Below, in pieces: positions 33,951-45,016 of a stretch of 64,000 nucleotides of DNA (position 1 is its first letter; every line of letters begins with the position of its first letter). Location: NCBI RefSeq assembly GCF_030272615.1, contig NC_081412.1:669506852-669570851 (forward strand), given 5' to 3'. Made by a program: the position numbers and the translations under genes. The DNA is from Cryptomeria japonica. Its lineage: Eukaryota > Streptophyta > Pinopsida > Cupressales > Cupressaceae. The notes beneath the pieces are model-generated. The model saw only the letters and a program-made list of their open reading frames with translations, made no database searches and had not been told where the DNA came from.

Positions 33951-36881
33951 ATGGGAAAGAACAAGTGAGAAATGATGGAACAACGAGAGGCTCAAAAGGA
34001 AAGACAAAGGTGGCGTATGAAGAAATTGAGTGACATAAGAACAATGGGAGAAGAAGGTATGTCAACCTCAACATCTCAATTTGATTTACCAAACAAATAT
34101 AATGCACCTAATGCAATTGAAGAAGAAACATTTGATAATTTACCATTTGAACCTAATGCAATTGAAGAAGAAACATTTGATAATTTACCATTTGAACCTA
34201 ATGCAATTGAAGAAGATACCACATTTAATAATCAATTAAATGACGAACATATTACACCTTCTCTACTTGATGAATTGAATGTACATAATGCACTGATGTT
34301 AACACCTCCTAGAATCATTTGTAGGAAACCAAAGTATCTAATTAACATTGATGAGAATATATTGAAGTCAATGCCCAATAAAATGAATGAACGAACTTTT
34401 AGGAGAATGCTTAAAAGAATATGGCAAAACTATTTTATAAACTTAAATCAAATCGCAAGATGTCAATTAATTGTTCAAATGATTAAAAATTTAAATTTTA
34501 GAGAGACAATGAAAGTTCTAGGCCTAAGATCATCTGAAAATAATAGTGAAAGAACTATTGTCAGAAATCTATTTGATGCATATCAATCTATTGGTTCAAA
34601 ATCACGTAGTAAAGATTCTAATGCTACTCGACGTGTCATTACATCAACCATAATGAGCAAGAAAATAAAAAAAGATTGTTTGATAAGCAAAACAAGTAAG
34701 TCATTAAATGCTAGTAGAACAACATTAAGTAAAACATTAAAGAGGTGAGAACAAACAGAGGAACCTAACAATAATTCTCTTTGGGCATTCTTGGGTAGAC
34801 TACCACGCAAAGACAAGGTTGTTGTAGATGCACTAAAAACATTAATTAAAATTTTTTGGCATGACAATACAAGAGTATCACCCAACCAAAGAGATGTTGT
34901 TAGAAGGTGAATTGGGTCTAAAAATCATGAGCCACATGCGAAACACTATTTGGATATGACTCAAACTAAATTTTATGAACGATTCCTTCCAAAGTTTCCT
35001 CAAATAAAAATTTCTCAAAGATTGTTTGAAATGGCAAAACCTTTTTATATCAAGATTAATCATGTATGCACCACGTGTTGTTGTAGGATGCATATTGAAT
35101 TTTCCATGCATTATGATATTTTTCATCATATTTGTTCTACTTTGCAAACTAATGATGTTTTGCAAGAATGCAATATACAAGCACCTCCTAAGTCAGCAAA
35201 AGAATTTATTTCAAGTATGTTATGTAATAGACATGATGGTTGCATTTATTATATGATGCCCTGTTTGGAGGGTTCTTGTGCTATATGTGGTGGTTTGCAA
35301 TGTTTACCAAGATGCATACATTTGGAGAGCACACATGAAATTGGTATGAAACTAGTTTCTTTCAGAAAATAGAAGACAGTCACATATGGAGTTAAAGATG
35401 GAAAAGATTTGAAGAGATGTGAGTTAGTGAAAAATGATATATGTGTAGCTCAATTTATGAGTACATAATGCATACACATAGAGCTCAATGGTTAGATGAG
35501 AAATTCAAGTTGTGTAAGGACACATTTCCTCTTGGCCCCATTGTCTCTATCATTGATTTCGCTGAAAATTATACACTACAACCTCAAAATGAAGTGCAAT
35601 CCATGTATTATCACTCTACACAAATTTCTATTTTTGTACACATAGCATTCATGCATGCAGATGATAGCATAGAGGAGGAGAGAAAGCTTGTAATAGAGTA
35701 TCACTTCTACATAAGTGATGATCATACTCATTCATCAGAGTTTGTACAAGGATGCTTTAGATTTTTCTATGATAGTTTAAGGGAAAGAACATACGATACA
35801 ACTGACACTTAATATGCTTAGATAATTGCACCACACAATTCAAGAATGCAAGGATGTTTTATTGGCTAACAAGGATGCATGTGACAAGCAGTGTACAACA
35901 TTTTTGGAATTTCATTGAGGTTGGACATGGTAAGGGAGAGCACGATGGTGCAAGAGCATGTGTGAAAAGAGCCCTAGCTAAGTACGAAGGTGGTGCTGAG
36001 TTGGGAGATGCAAAAACAATTGTGTGGTGGTGTAAGTCTATGATGGGTCCAGGTAATCTAGGTACGTCATTGGTTCATAGATATTTTTGGTTGATTACTG
36101 AATCTAACATTGAAAACTATCTAGATTGTTGTACAGTTGCAGGATCGAGTGATGTGCACTCATTTATGAGTTCAAATTCAAGTTCACTGGTAATTTATAT
36201 GAGACAGATGGTATGTTTTTGCTCTTCATGCATGTATTGGTTGTGGGAAGAATGTGAATTAGAAGAGTGGATTGACAAATGGTCTTGTAGACCATTGGTT
36301 CCCATTGATTCATATCAAATTCCCAAAGCACTACAATTGAGCCAGATGGAGACATCGGTGGATTTTGACCATGTATCCAACCTAGTGGATTCAGGTGATT
36401 TTTTGAGTTAATTTTTTTGCAAGTATTCTTTTTGGTTCATTTTGTTGTACATCATACTTTATTTTTGGTATTAATTAACACTTTATAAAATGTAGGTCAT
36501 GTGTATGGAGTTCTTGCAGAAGAGAACAATGAAGAAGGAATAGATTACTATTTGTGTCATTGTGTTGAGCCAAAAAGAAAATTGACAACCACAATCATTG
36601 ATGAAGAGGGTATTGAGTACCCAATAGGGTCTATTTTCATGACAGGAATATGGCTTCAGAGATACCCTATCAAGAATTATGATGTTTGGTTGTTCAAGGA
36701 CTTTGAAACACACAGACATATTCTTCATTTCTCTAACCTTGTTGTTTCAACAAATATTCATTTGATGAAGTATTGTGGTAGACCTCATAACAAGATTTTA
36801 TGGAAAGTTCATGAATCTGACCATGAGGTAATACTTGACACAATATGGGTTAGAGCTGATCCTGAAGGCTCACTTGATTGA
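33951..36881 (+). pseudogene. T2 transposase-like gene, broken
   Basis: It starts MGKNK at 33951, followed by a TGA and a long frame (MEQREAQKERQRWRM) to 34748. The N-terminal part holds a 15-residue repeat (NAIEEETFDNLPFEP, about 2.5 copies, 34100-34215). The core has TRVSPNQRDVVRR, FPQIKISQRLFEMAKPFY, a Cys cluster (CTTCCCRMHIEF), GSCAICGGLQCLPRC, then HFWNFIEVGHGKGEHDGARA (35901-35960). The HGKG-x2-DG motif recurs in transposase-like proteins of lower plants and animals, which is why I call it a transposase. A GT-AG intron at 36395-36495 restores the frame to a C-terminal domain ending SLD at 36881. Three or more stops and two frameshifts kill it. Confidence 0.65.
36395..36495 (+). other. 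Intron in the T2 transposase gene
   Basis: The exon ends GATTCAG before GTGATTTT, and the intron closes with AAAATGTAG before GTCATGTG. Joining gives D-S-G-H-V-Y-G in frame with the last exon, which encodes about 128 codons without a stop. Confidence 0.65.
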
Positions 36882-36939
36882 TTCTATGGTTCAGAGTAGA
36901 ATGATTTTGAGAATTTTGTATAAATCATCGACGAATTGT

Positions 36940-37290
36940 TCTATATTCATTTTTTGTATATATAAATGCCCATGAGCTAATTTTTACATGTTTAGGGGCA
37001 TAATTTTGTATATTTAAGTGGCAATGAGCTGATTTGTACATATGTACATGCCAAATTTTGTATATTAAAATGGCGATGAGTTGAATCGTACATATTGTAA
37101 TGCCAAATTTTGTATAAAAGCCCATGAGAAGATTTGTATATTAAAATGGCGATGAGCTGAATCACATATATTGTAATGCCAAATTTTGTATAAAAGCCCA
37201 TGAGATTATTTGTAAGACAATTTTTTGTATAATCAAATAGCCAAGAGCTGATTTGACCATATTTAGAGGCAAATTTTTGAATATATGACA
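36940..37290. repeat. Short-period tandem repeats downstream of the transposase gene
   Basis: Variants of AAATTTTGTATAAAAGCCCA and ATGAGCTGATTTGTACATA recur every 35-75 bases. It lies between the two convergent genes and could influence 3' end formation, but nothing shows that directly. Confidence 0.7.
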
Positions 37291-37439
37291 ATGTTTTGTG
37301 ACTAAGTTTTGAGTATATGTGATGTGTCCCTAGTCAATCAAGAGAATTCATTATCAGGTCTTAGGGTCATAGATTGAGACTAGATACAATTTGAGCAAAA
37401 ATTGTCATTGTTGTCAAAAAAAATGTTAGAAAAGTTGTC

Positions 37440-38620
37440 AAGCAACTTCTACATTGCGTCGGTAGGGTATGACTCTCGACATTATGGTGCTTTGGGATGC
37501 ATGACAGGGCCATGCCTAGTGTAAACCTGCCCACCCGAACACGCTCATGACATCGGTTTGTGCACACGAGGAACATAAGCAATTCTAGCCAATCTTGCAA
37601 CTTTTCCTTGCAAGCAACTAATGGTTTTTTGAGTAGGCAAAAAAAGGCTACTAATTGAAAATGGCTTCGAGTCATCAAAAACTGAGATAGGCCATTGTAG
37701 AGGAGCCTCATGGGACCCTACGAGATCAAACGGATTGACCATATGTGTCGTGGATTGGATGAAACTGTCCGTCAAATTTTGATAATTTTTTGGACTCAGG
37801 GCACTTGAGAGATCTCACTGGTGTGCATGATAGGGCCACGCCTAGCATAAAAATTCCTACCTGAACGCACTCACAACATCAGTTTGTGCACATGAGGAAT
37901 AGAATCAATTCTAGCCAATCTTGCAACTTTTCCTTGCAAGCAACTGATGGTTTTTTTAGCAGGCAAAAAAATGCTACTAATTGAAAATGGCTTTGAGTCA
38001 TCAAAAACCAAGATAGGCCATTGTAGAGGAGCCTCACATGACCCCATGAGATCAAACAGGTTGACCGTATGTGTCATGGATTGGAAGAAATAGTTCATCA
38101 AATTTTGACAATTTTTTGGACTTAGGGCACTTGAGAGATCACATCGGTAGAGTATGACTCTCGACATTCTGGTGCTTTGGGATGCACAATAGGGCCATGC
38201 CTAGCATAAACATGCCCACCTAGATGCGTTTGTGATGTCGGTTTGTGCACACAAGGAACAAAATTAATTCTAGCCAATCTTGCAACTTTTCCTTGCAAGC
38301 AACTGATGGCTTTTTAAGCAGGCAAAAAAATGCTACTAATTGAAAATAGCTTCGAGTAGTCAAAAACTAAGATAGGCCATTGTAGAGGAGCCTCACGCAA
38401 CCCCACGGGATCAAACAGATCAATTGTATGTGTCATGGATTGTAAGAAACAGTCCGTCAAATTTTGACAATATTTTGGACTCAGGGCACTTGAGAGATCG
38501 CACCAGTAGGGTATGACTCTCGACATTATGGTGCTTAGGGATTCATGACAGGGCCATGCCTAGCATAAACATGCCCACCCAGACGCGCTTGCGATGTCGT
38601 TTTGTGCACACGAGGAACAA
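37440..38620. repeat. ~360-bp tandem repeat, just over three copies
   Basis: Copies begin near 37457, 37823 (shortened start), 38146 and 38506 (partial). They share GGTATGACTCTCGACATT, CAGGGCCATGCCTAG, AACTTTTCCTTGCAAGCAAC and TTTTTTGGACTCAGGGCACT. The array is more GC-rich than its surroundings. On the minus strand each copy keeps an open frame encoding variants of CDLSSALSPKNCQNL and SCLQGKVARLARI. Confidence 0.85.
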
Positions 38621-38659
38621 AATTTGACCATTGCGAGCGTGAGGGTGCTCTCGCACCAA

Positions 38660-38990
38660 ACACATTGTTGTTTATATTCATATTGTCGATTTTTGTTGTT
38701 TATATTCATATTGTTAATTACATATGCAAATATTCATTTAAATTTAAAAAAGGGCAGCCACCAAATACAAAGAATACACAATAATGAACTGAATACAAGG
38801 AGTTTTGTAGGGTTAATTCAACATTTTAGAAATTTTATCAAATCATATTCCATGATTGCAATGCTTTATATCATATATTTTTGTTTTTTATATTCATATT
38901 GTTGATTACATATGCAAATATTCATTTAAATTTATAAAAGGACAACCAAAAAATACAACGAATACAAAATAATGAACTCATTACACATTT
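38660..38990. repeat. ~190-bp tandem duplication
   Basis: TTTATATTCATATTGTTRAT then TACATATGCAAATATTCATT and AAATACAA-GAATACA occur at 38698-38790 and again at 38886-38980, with a shorter third piece at 38672. Confidence 0.75.
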
Positions 38991-39160
38991 ATTGGATCAA
39001 ATATCGATATTTATATATATTAAAAAAGGCATGTCTGCGAAGTCAATACAAGTATTACAAAAATGTGGCATATGCCATGTCCAAATCGATATACAATAAA
39101 AATGTAGAATATATCTACATGTATTGGTCATTCTATGACCAAAACTAACACTATATGATC

Positions 39161-41758
39161 CTAAACTTGTGGTGGATCATCAAAATGAAGCCTCTTTGGC
39201 GTAGTACATGGCTCTGTAGATGGCTGCAAAACCACAATTCAAAAACCAAGTTAGAATTCTTTTGTAGAAAATAGTTCACAATTAACATCATAACTATGCA
39301 TTTAACTTTAATTCCTTTGCAATTGAAATGTAGATTACCTCATCGGCTAATCCAGGAGCTAATGTCTTCGCTCTCCTCTCCTTGTCACTCTTAGGAGTTT
39401 TCTTGAAGACATACTTAAATTGATCCATGTTATGGCCGTACCGCGAAGGAGTCTATTGTAGATTAAATGTACAATTAATACAATGTACTAACATAAATAT
39501 ATCAAAAACACTTAAAAGCTATAATATAGAGAACAATGACATACCTATGCTTGAGATGCTTCTCCAATAGACTGAGGATGGCTCACCATCGATGTAGAAA
39601 CTGACGTTATTACCTATACAAAAAATGTGCAAAGATTAAATACAATTAATATAATGATAAGTATTGAAGGTTGAAAACAATTAATTTTACATATCAAACA
39701 AAAGTGTACCAGATCCTGAGATGCTTCTCTAGTGCAAGGAGGAGGGTTCACCATTGACGAAATAGGTATGGATATTTCCTATATGAAAAAATTATAAGAT
39801 TATGATATATCACAAGTTCACATGTATGCATACATATAATCATGAAATCAAGAAAATAAAGTAGAGATACATACCTCCACCATCTCTTGATCCGCGGAAT
39901 AAAGTGCATTCAACATATCCACAAAGTTCAATGGCCATTGTACATGTAAAATAGACAAAAAACACTAATCAATCTACAAACCCCAACTAATACTTGATTT
40001 CAACATTTTCAAATAATTGTACAACTAAAAATGTGTTCAATTACCTTCTTCACACGTTTTGGCATCTTTGAGGAATTATTTTTCTTAGGACGAGCCCTAG
40101 ACGCAAAGGGGGTACCCTTAAAACACAAAATTAACATGAGATATTAGTACAGATAATAAATTAAACATAATTTTAAAAATGTAAAATGAAATGACTTCCA
40201 TATTCCATAAAAACAATACATAAAAAGAGTCGTACAAAATATGATACCGTAAAGCCTTGTAGGCCAAAATCAATCGCTGAGAGTGTGATGTCATCAATCT
40301 GGGACATTTCATCCCCTGTCAACACCTACAAACCATAAATTGGACCAAGCATTAAAGATAGTTAGTATATCTTGTATTTTTTTGAATTCAAAGTGTACTA
40401 TTCTATTTTAACATGTTACAAAATTTATACCTCAATCATCGAAGTTGTAGGTATGGTAATTGGGGGAGGTGTATGGGATACCGCTGTTGCATCTTGAAAT
40501 GCATATTATTTGTCTCAATTTAAATTGATGTATAAATGAAATTTCATTTATGTAATTACAAATTTAAAGTGACTGATAAATAAAATGTTATGAATTCAAA
40601 TCAACACACCTATGTCTGTGGCTCATGGGCAAACACCGTGTCCATCAACTCATCTATCAGCGCGACATCCTCAACCATGTGAGCCTAACATCTACAATTG
40701 CAAATCATGCATAGATGATATGAGTATCCATCTGCATCGGCTGCATCATCTATCCCCGAGCAACTGACACACATATGCTTGATGGGCTCTCTGTCACCCT
40801 CTAATGGCTCATCATCCAATACAATAGGGTGTGCTAATGATGTCCCATGCTGGATGATGGCACCAGTCAATGCTGTGGTTGCCTGAAGAGTTTGTAGCTC
40901 CATCAACTCTTTCAGCTCTAATGGGATAGCTTGATGTACCTTGGGTTTGGGTACTAGGGGGCGGTGACTCTCCGCGGCTAATCGCCTACGGGCTCCAAGT
41001 CTATCTTGGGCAGAGCCACCACCTCTACCATGGAACTCTCTCATGTCAAAATAGTTTGGCCGCACATTTAGCACAAACTGACAATATATTTTTCTCAAAA
41101 AATATAATGGCACCTCATAATTATTGCAAGGTGGATCATCAAAGACCATCCACCACCTCTGCAAAAAAAGATTCTTCATCTGCACATTGGTACACTAATG
41201 TATGGGAAACCTCTTTGCATTAAGAGGTAATGACTAACTAGTTTTGGGATCAAGAAAAATGGCACATATTTGTTGTTTAGAAATATTTTTGTTTTTTACT
41301 CCATTGTATGATAGCCCATTGGCATAGAATTGACGACACCTATCCCTAAAGCTTCCCCATTTGGTAATTTCTATGGAAACAGCTATGGCACCACTAGCTA
41401 ATGTTTCTAGGCTAGTGGCGAGGGACTGATGATGGTCAAGTTCAGAAGTCTTCAATTTTACAATCAGTCTATTGATTTTAGACGTATTTTGTCCTATCTA
41501 ATTAATTGATTCTTTCGGTGTTTCGGCTGTGTGATCAAAAGGAGGAATTGGGAGTTGTTCTTGTGTTTTCAGGAGGTGCATTTGGTTGTTCTTATTTTGG
41601 ATTAGAAGAATCTAGTTTTTGAAACAAAAAATGAAAAAACCTAATCAAAATTAATGAAATTAAATTCAAAATGTAAAAAAAATTGCATAAACCAGAAAGA
41701 AAGACAAAAATAAACAAAAACTAACCTTGATCCATAGCTTGGAGGACAAATTTAGCAT
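39161..41758 (-). pseudogene. T2 second gene, multi-exon, minus strand
   Basis: Exons with GT-AG borders can be traced from an ATG at 41758: 41758-41726 (MLNLSSKLWIK), 41611-40610, one near 40492-40433, 40325-40248 (VLTGDEMSQIDDITLSAIDF), 40116-40045 (SRARPKKNNSSKMPKRVKK, basic and NLS-like), one near 39940-39875, 39778-39710, one near 39613-39547, 39452-39339, and 39223-39161 (PSTEPCTTPKRLHFDDPPQV, stop). The large exon has a Cys-rich patch (CVSCSGIDDAADADGYSYH then CMICNCRC). At least four stops are present. No family is recognised. In CACTA-like elements a second, DNA-binding protein gene is usual; that role is inference from position. Confidence 0.62.
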
Positions 41759-41889
41759 CCTGTTCACGGTTTAGGTTAGAAAATGGGGAAAAAATGAAGT
41801 AAAAAATGCGCTTTACGGGTAAATGAGACCCAATTTTTTTAAAAAAACTTTTTTTTCCAAGCACTGCATATGCAGTTTTATTTGGATTA

Positions 41890-42065
41890 TTAGCGCGTAA
41901 GCACTCATTTTCCTATAAGTAGCACATACATGCTAATTTTCCTAGGCGTAGCATGTACGTGCTCATTTTCCTAAAAGCAGCGCGTACGCACTACCTTTTC
42001 TAGGCTCGGGAAGAACAAACCTAAGCGCGTACACGAGAATTTAAAATTTTAAAACCGCGTATGCA
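41890..42065 (+). repeat. T2 subterminal motif cluster, right
   Basis: AGCGCGTAAGCACTC, AGCATGTACGTGCTC, AGCGCGTACGCACTACC, AAGCGCGTACACGAG and ACCGCGTATGCACTGCC lie within 175 bases, mirroring the left clusters. CATTTTCCTA separates several of them as a spacer word. Confidence 0.68.
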
Positions 42066-42091
42066 CTGCCTGTTTTTCCAAGTTTTTTTTG

Positions 42092-42138
42092 GGTGGTGTC
42101 CACTTTTCTGACCACCATCTTTGTGCACATGCTCATGT
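42092..42138 (-). repeat. T2 right terminal inverted repeat
   Basis: Plus strand GTGTCCACTTTTCTGACCAC then CATCTTTGTGCACATGCTCA. It is the inverse of the left TIR with few changes. Confidence 0.75.
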
Positions 42139-42610
42139 CACATCACACACTCTAGACATTGTTTGTTTGTATTGCATACTCTATGTATTTATCACCCTTT
42201 AACACTTTCCTCTTCTTTTCTCCAATTGCTCTCTTCTAGGCAGTTGATGAGCTTGTTTCCATGTCATTCAAGATAATGCCTGCTTGCTTTCTTTTACGAA
42301 ATTTACTTGCACATGAGTCTTCATCTTGTATCTTCTGCTTCCACATAGATATAAATTTTAATAAACACTTAGATGATAATTAAATAAAATAATCATTTGT
42401 AAAGAAAATATTTAGTCATTGGATGTTACATATTATCTAATAGAAAGATCCTAGATCCAACTCTTGGAGAAAGGAAACATGATTGATAAATTTTTTTTTA
42501 AATAACACTGAATCAAATAAATTAAAAATGTTTCATGTAATTTTTAAAAGTAGAACTCATGCAATGCTTTCATGCACCGATGGCAAAGCCGTCTGACCCA
42601 CAACATTATC
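42139..42610 (-). repeat. T1 palindrome, arm 2 (outer part)
   Basis: The reverse complement matches 27220-27690 closely, sharing for example AATACAAACAAACAATGTCT, AGTGTGTGATGTGA and AATCAAGCTCATCAACTGCC-type stretches. It ends abruptly near 42610, so the first 320 bases of the T1 left end (including the CACTA terminus) are not duplicated here. Confidence 0.82.
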
Positions 42611-42651
42611 CATAATAGAACAAATCACTATAATAGGCTATTATAAAGAAT

Positions 42652-43296
42652 CTATACAAAAATATGAAAGAACATTAAATGACCATTACAAACCCATAAA
42701 CCATTAAATAGTGAAAATAGGTATAAATTTGTAAATGTCTCCCTACAAACACCACAACCATAACCAAAACAAAAAAAAATCTTACCTGCAAAAGCTAAGT
42801 AGCTGGTGAGTTGCAAGTCTACAACATCTCTCAAATAATTGAACCATTTCTTAATTTTGTTCTTCTTATTAGTTAATGGATTTAGTTGCATGTACAAGTT
42901 TTCTATTTGAAGCCTTTTGTTTCCTTCTACATCATTCTTCATGTCTATAGTATTGGATAGTTGTACAATTTGTGATGCTATAATATCTATGTGACCCTTA
43001 ATATCCATAGTATATTTAGGCCATTGACTTTAAAACATGTATGCTGCCACTACATCCTTTACACTTTTCTAAAAAACAATTATGCTTTCTTGTAGTTGTA
43101 TATATGTTGTTGCACATCTAATCACCAAAACTTCTAGTCTTTTCTCTTCCACCTTCTTCTCTATATCCTTCAAAACTTTGGCTTCCAATTTGAAAGAATG
43201 TTCCTTAAATCCATTAAGCATCAATTTTTTTTTCTCTAGTCTTGACAAAGACTCATCCAAAAATACTTCTCGAAGTACTTCATGAAGGACTTTCAC
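42652..43296 (-). pseudogene. Helix-rich unknown coding relic in T1
   Basis: Two minus-strand frames flank two stops. 43296-43069 reads VLREVFLDESLSRLEKKKLM then KVLKDIEKKVEEKRLEV. 43008-42652 reads MDIKGHIDIIASQIVQLSNT, NKKNKIKKWFNYLRDVV and TSYLAFAGKIFFCF. The first looks like a coiled coil. It may be another captured gene piece; I do not recognise it. Confidence 0.35.
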
Positions 43297-43573
43297 CGTA
43301 TCATTAATAAGTTATGATCCCTATATTTGAGAATTAATAAAATTCTTGTGAGTAGAATGGTGAAGTTTTTCACCCAAACAAATCATATGCAAGGGAGACA
43401 ATCACTTAAGGTCCATCTGATCTTGAGACATTGATGCCCACTTTAGCATGTCACATTCTAAATTAACAAGACTAGGACACCTTAGGTGCCTTGGTACTCG
43501 TGATTGGGACCCAAAATATGACCCCTCATTTTTTCCCTCATGTGTGAGAAAAAATTCAAACACTTTATGTATG

Positions 43574-44140
43574 ATTAGGTATAAAAGGAAGCCTACCCTA
43601 TCGTTTGGAGGGGTCTACCTACAGTTCAAGTGATCTCTTAATTATAAAATCAATTCAATTCCAAGTGAACAAGCAATCAAGCATTCATCAAGCATTGAAG
43701 GAGAATTCAAGTTAAAGCACAAAATTTTTTATCAACAGTCTGCATGACATCTAGAAACCTTGTGTGAGGATTCAAGAAAGATTCATCAAGGTATCATGTT
43801 CAAATTTAAGCATTTTAAATTAGATCTAAAGGGATCATTTTAAAGAGGGAGGAAGAGAGATCTTTTCCTAAAGATGTCCACCTCCAAAAATAGAGGAGAT
43901 ATTTAATAAACATATCATCTTTTAAATTAAGAAATGGGTAGGAGATTAAGAATACAAACCTTCCATATTGCACACTTCAAGGTATATTCAAACCTATTTG
44001 ACCTAGGAAATCCCCCATCATTTTCGTCATTTTGTGTGTAGGAAATTGATTATGGAGTTACGTGTGAAGAATTTGGCAAACTAAATGATGACAATCAAAC
44101 TCAAATTTTGATGGCACGAAAAGCAGAAGAGTAGGCCAAT
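43574..44140 (+). repeat. Direct repeat R, copy 1 (flanks DRM copy 3)
   Basis: Two blocks, 43574-43815 (TTAGGTATAAAAGGAAGCCT onward) and about 43980-44140 (TTTTGTGTGTAGGAAATTGA onward), recur in the same order at 44564-45016. TATAAAAGG looks like a TATA box, so these could be LTR-like or promoter-bearing repeats, but TG...CA ends are not evident. Confidence 0.7.
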
Positions 44141-44263
44141 TCCATACACCTTCCTTTACTATTTTAAAAATATCATTGACCAAACTATTGTGCAGAAGTA
44201 GTATGGAGTGCATTTCATCTATTTTATGCCCAAAGATTTCATCATACCACTTTCTTTTCAAAG

Positions 44264-44455
44264 GTGACAGATCAATTGCGTTGTTTGGGTAATGCATTCC
44301 AAATAGATATAGTTGCATACCATTTATCTATCTTCAAAGCCTTTTATCCTAATGGCATTAAATTAAAGTTCTTTCTCTATTTTTTTGGTGATCTTTGGAG
44401 TAGAGGTTGTTTTGCATCAACCTGGGATACATTTAACTTGTGTTGTATCTAAAAA
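44264..44455 (+). pseudogene. Captured DRM-type methyltransferase fragment, copy 3 (motif I side)
   Basis: The frame reads TDQLRCLGNAFQIDIVAYHL then SIFKAFYPNGIKLKF. After a one-base frame change it reads GVEVVLHQPGIHLTCVVS (about 44393-44450). The order FQIDxVAYHLS, xYPNGI, then a LFSGIGG-like loop and GVEVVLH is the junction into AdoMet-binding motif I that is peculiar to DRM enzymes. The loop is damaged (LYFFGDLW). It overlaps copy 1 by about 70 bases (RCLGNAFQIDIV) and extends beyond it, so copies 1 and 3 are probably consecutive parts of one captured gene. Confidence 0.78.
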
Positions 44456-44563
44456 ATATGTATCCTAGGTCAATGCAATGCAACCTTTGCTCCACCAATA
44501 CCAGATAGAAGAGAAAGTACTTTAATTTAATACCATCGGGAGAAAATTCTTTCAAGACATAAG

Positions 44564-45016
44564 TTAGGTATAAAAGGAATCCTACCCTATCATTTGAAGG
44601 GGTCTACGCCTACAATTCAAGTTATCTCTCAATTATAAAATCAATTCAATTCCAAGTGAACAAGCGATCAAGCATTCATAAAGCTTTGAAGGAGAATTCA
44701 AGTTAAAGCACAACATTCTGCATGACATCCTAAAACCTTATGTGAGGATTCAAGAAAGATTCATCAAGGTATCATGTTCAATTTTAAGTATTTTTATATT
44801 AGATCTATCCTTTCCCTCAAAAGGAAAACATTATACTTCAAGGTTAATTCACAACCCGAGGTTTGACCTAGGAAAGCCCCCATCAACAAACCTATTTTTT
44901 CATCATTTTGTGTGTAGGAAATTGATTTAGGAGTTACATGTGAATAATTTAGCAAACTAAATGATGAAAAACAAACTCAAATTTTGATTGCATGAAAAGC
45001 ATAAGAGTAAGCCATT
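44564..45016 (+). repeat. Direct repeat R, copy 2
   Basis: Matches copy 1 about 990 bases upstream (for example CAATTCCAAGTGAACAAGCG, ATGTGAGGATTCAAGAAAGA, ATTTTGTGTGTAGGAAATTG). The inner 165-base segment of copy 1 (43815-43980) is missing or replaced. Confidence 0.7.

Larger units (their letters stand above)
28992..42138. mobile_element. DNA transposon T2 (13.1 kb) nested in T1
   Basis: The ends are near-inverted. The left reads GTGGGTAAGTGCACAAAG then ATGGTGGTCA, and the right, inverted, ATGAGCATGTGCACAAAG then ATGGTGGTCA. GTGGACAC closes both TIRs about 45 bases in. The empty site is preserved in the other T1 arm. T2 contains a broken transposase-like gene (plus) and a convergent multi-exon gene (minus), with clusters of GCGTACGC-like words near both ends. 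This two-gene, subterminal-repeat layout resembles CACTA-group (CMC) elements, but the superfamily is not proven. Confidence 0.75.

Noticed and set aside
43574-43600. TATAAAAGG as the promoter of a host gene
   Set aside because: No gene follows; the box is part of a duplicated repeat inside T1, and only its presence is noted.
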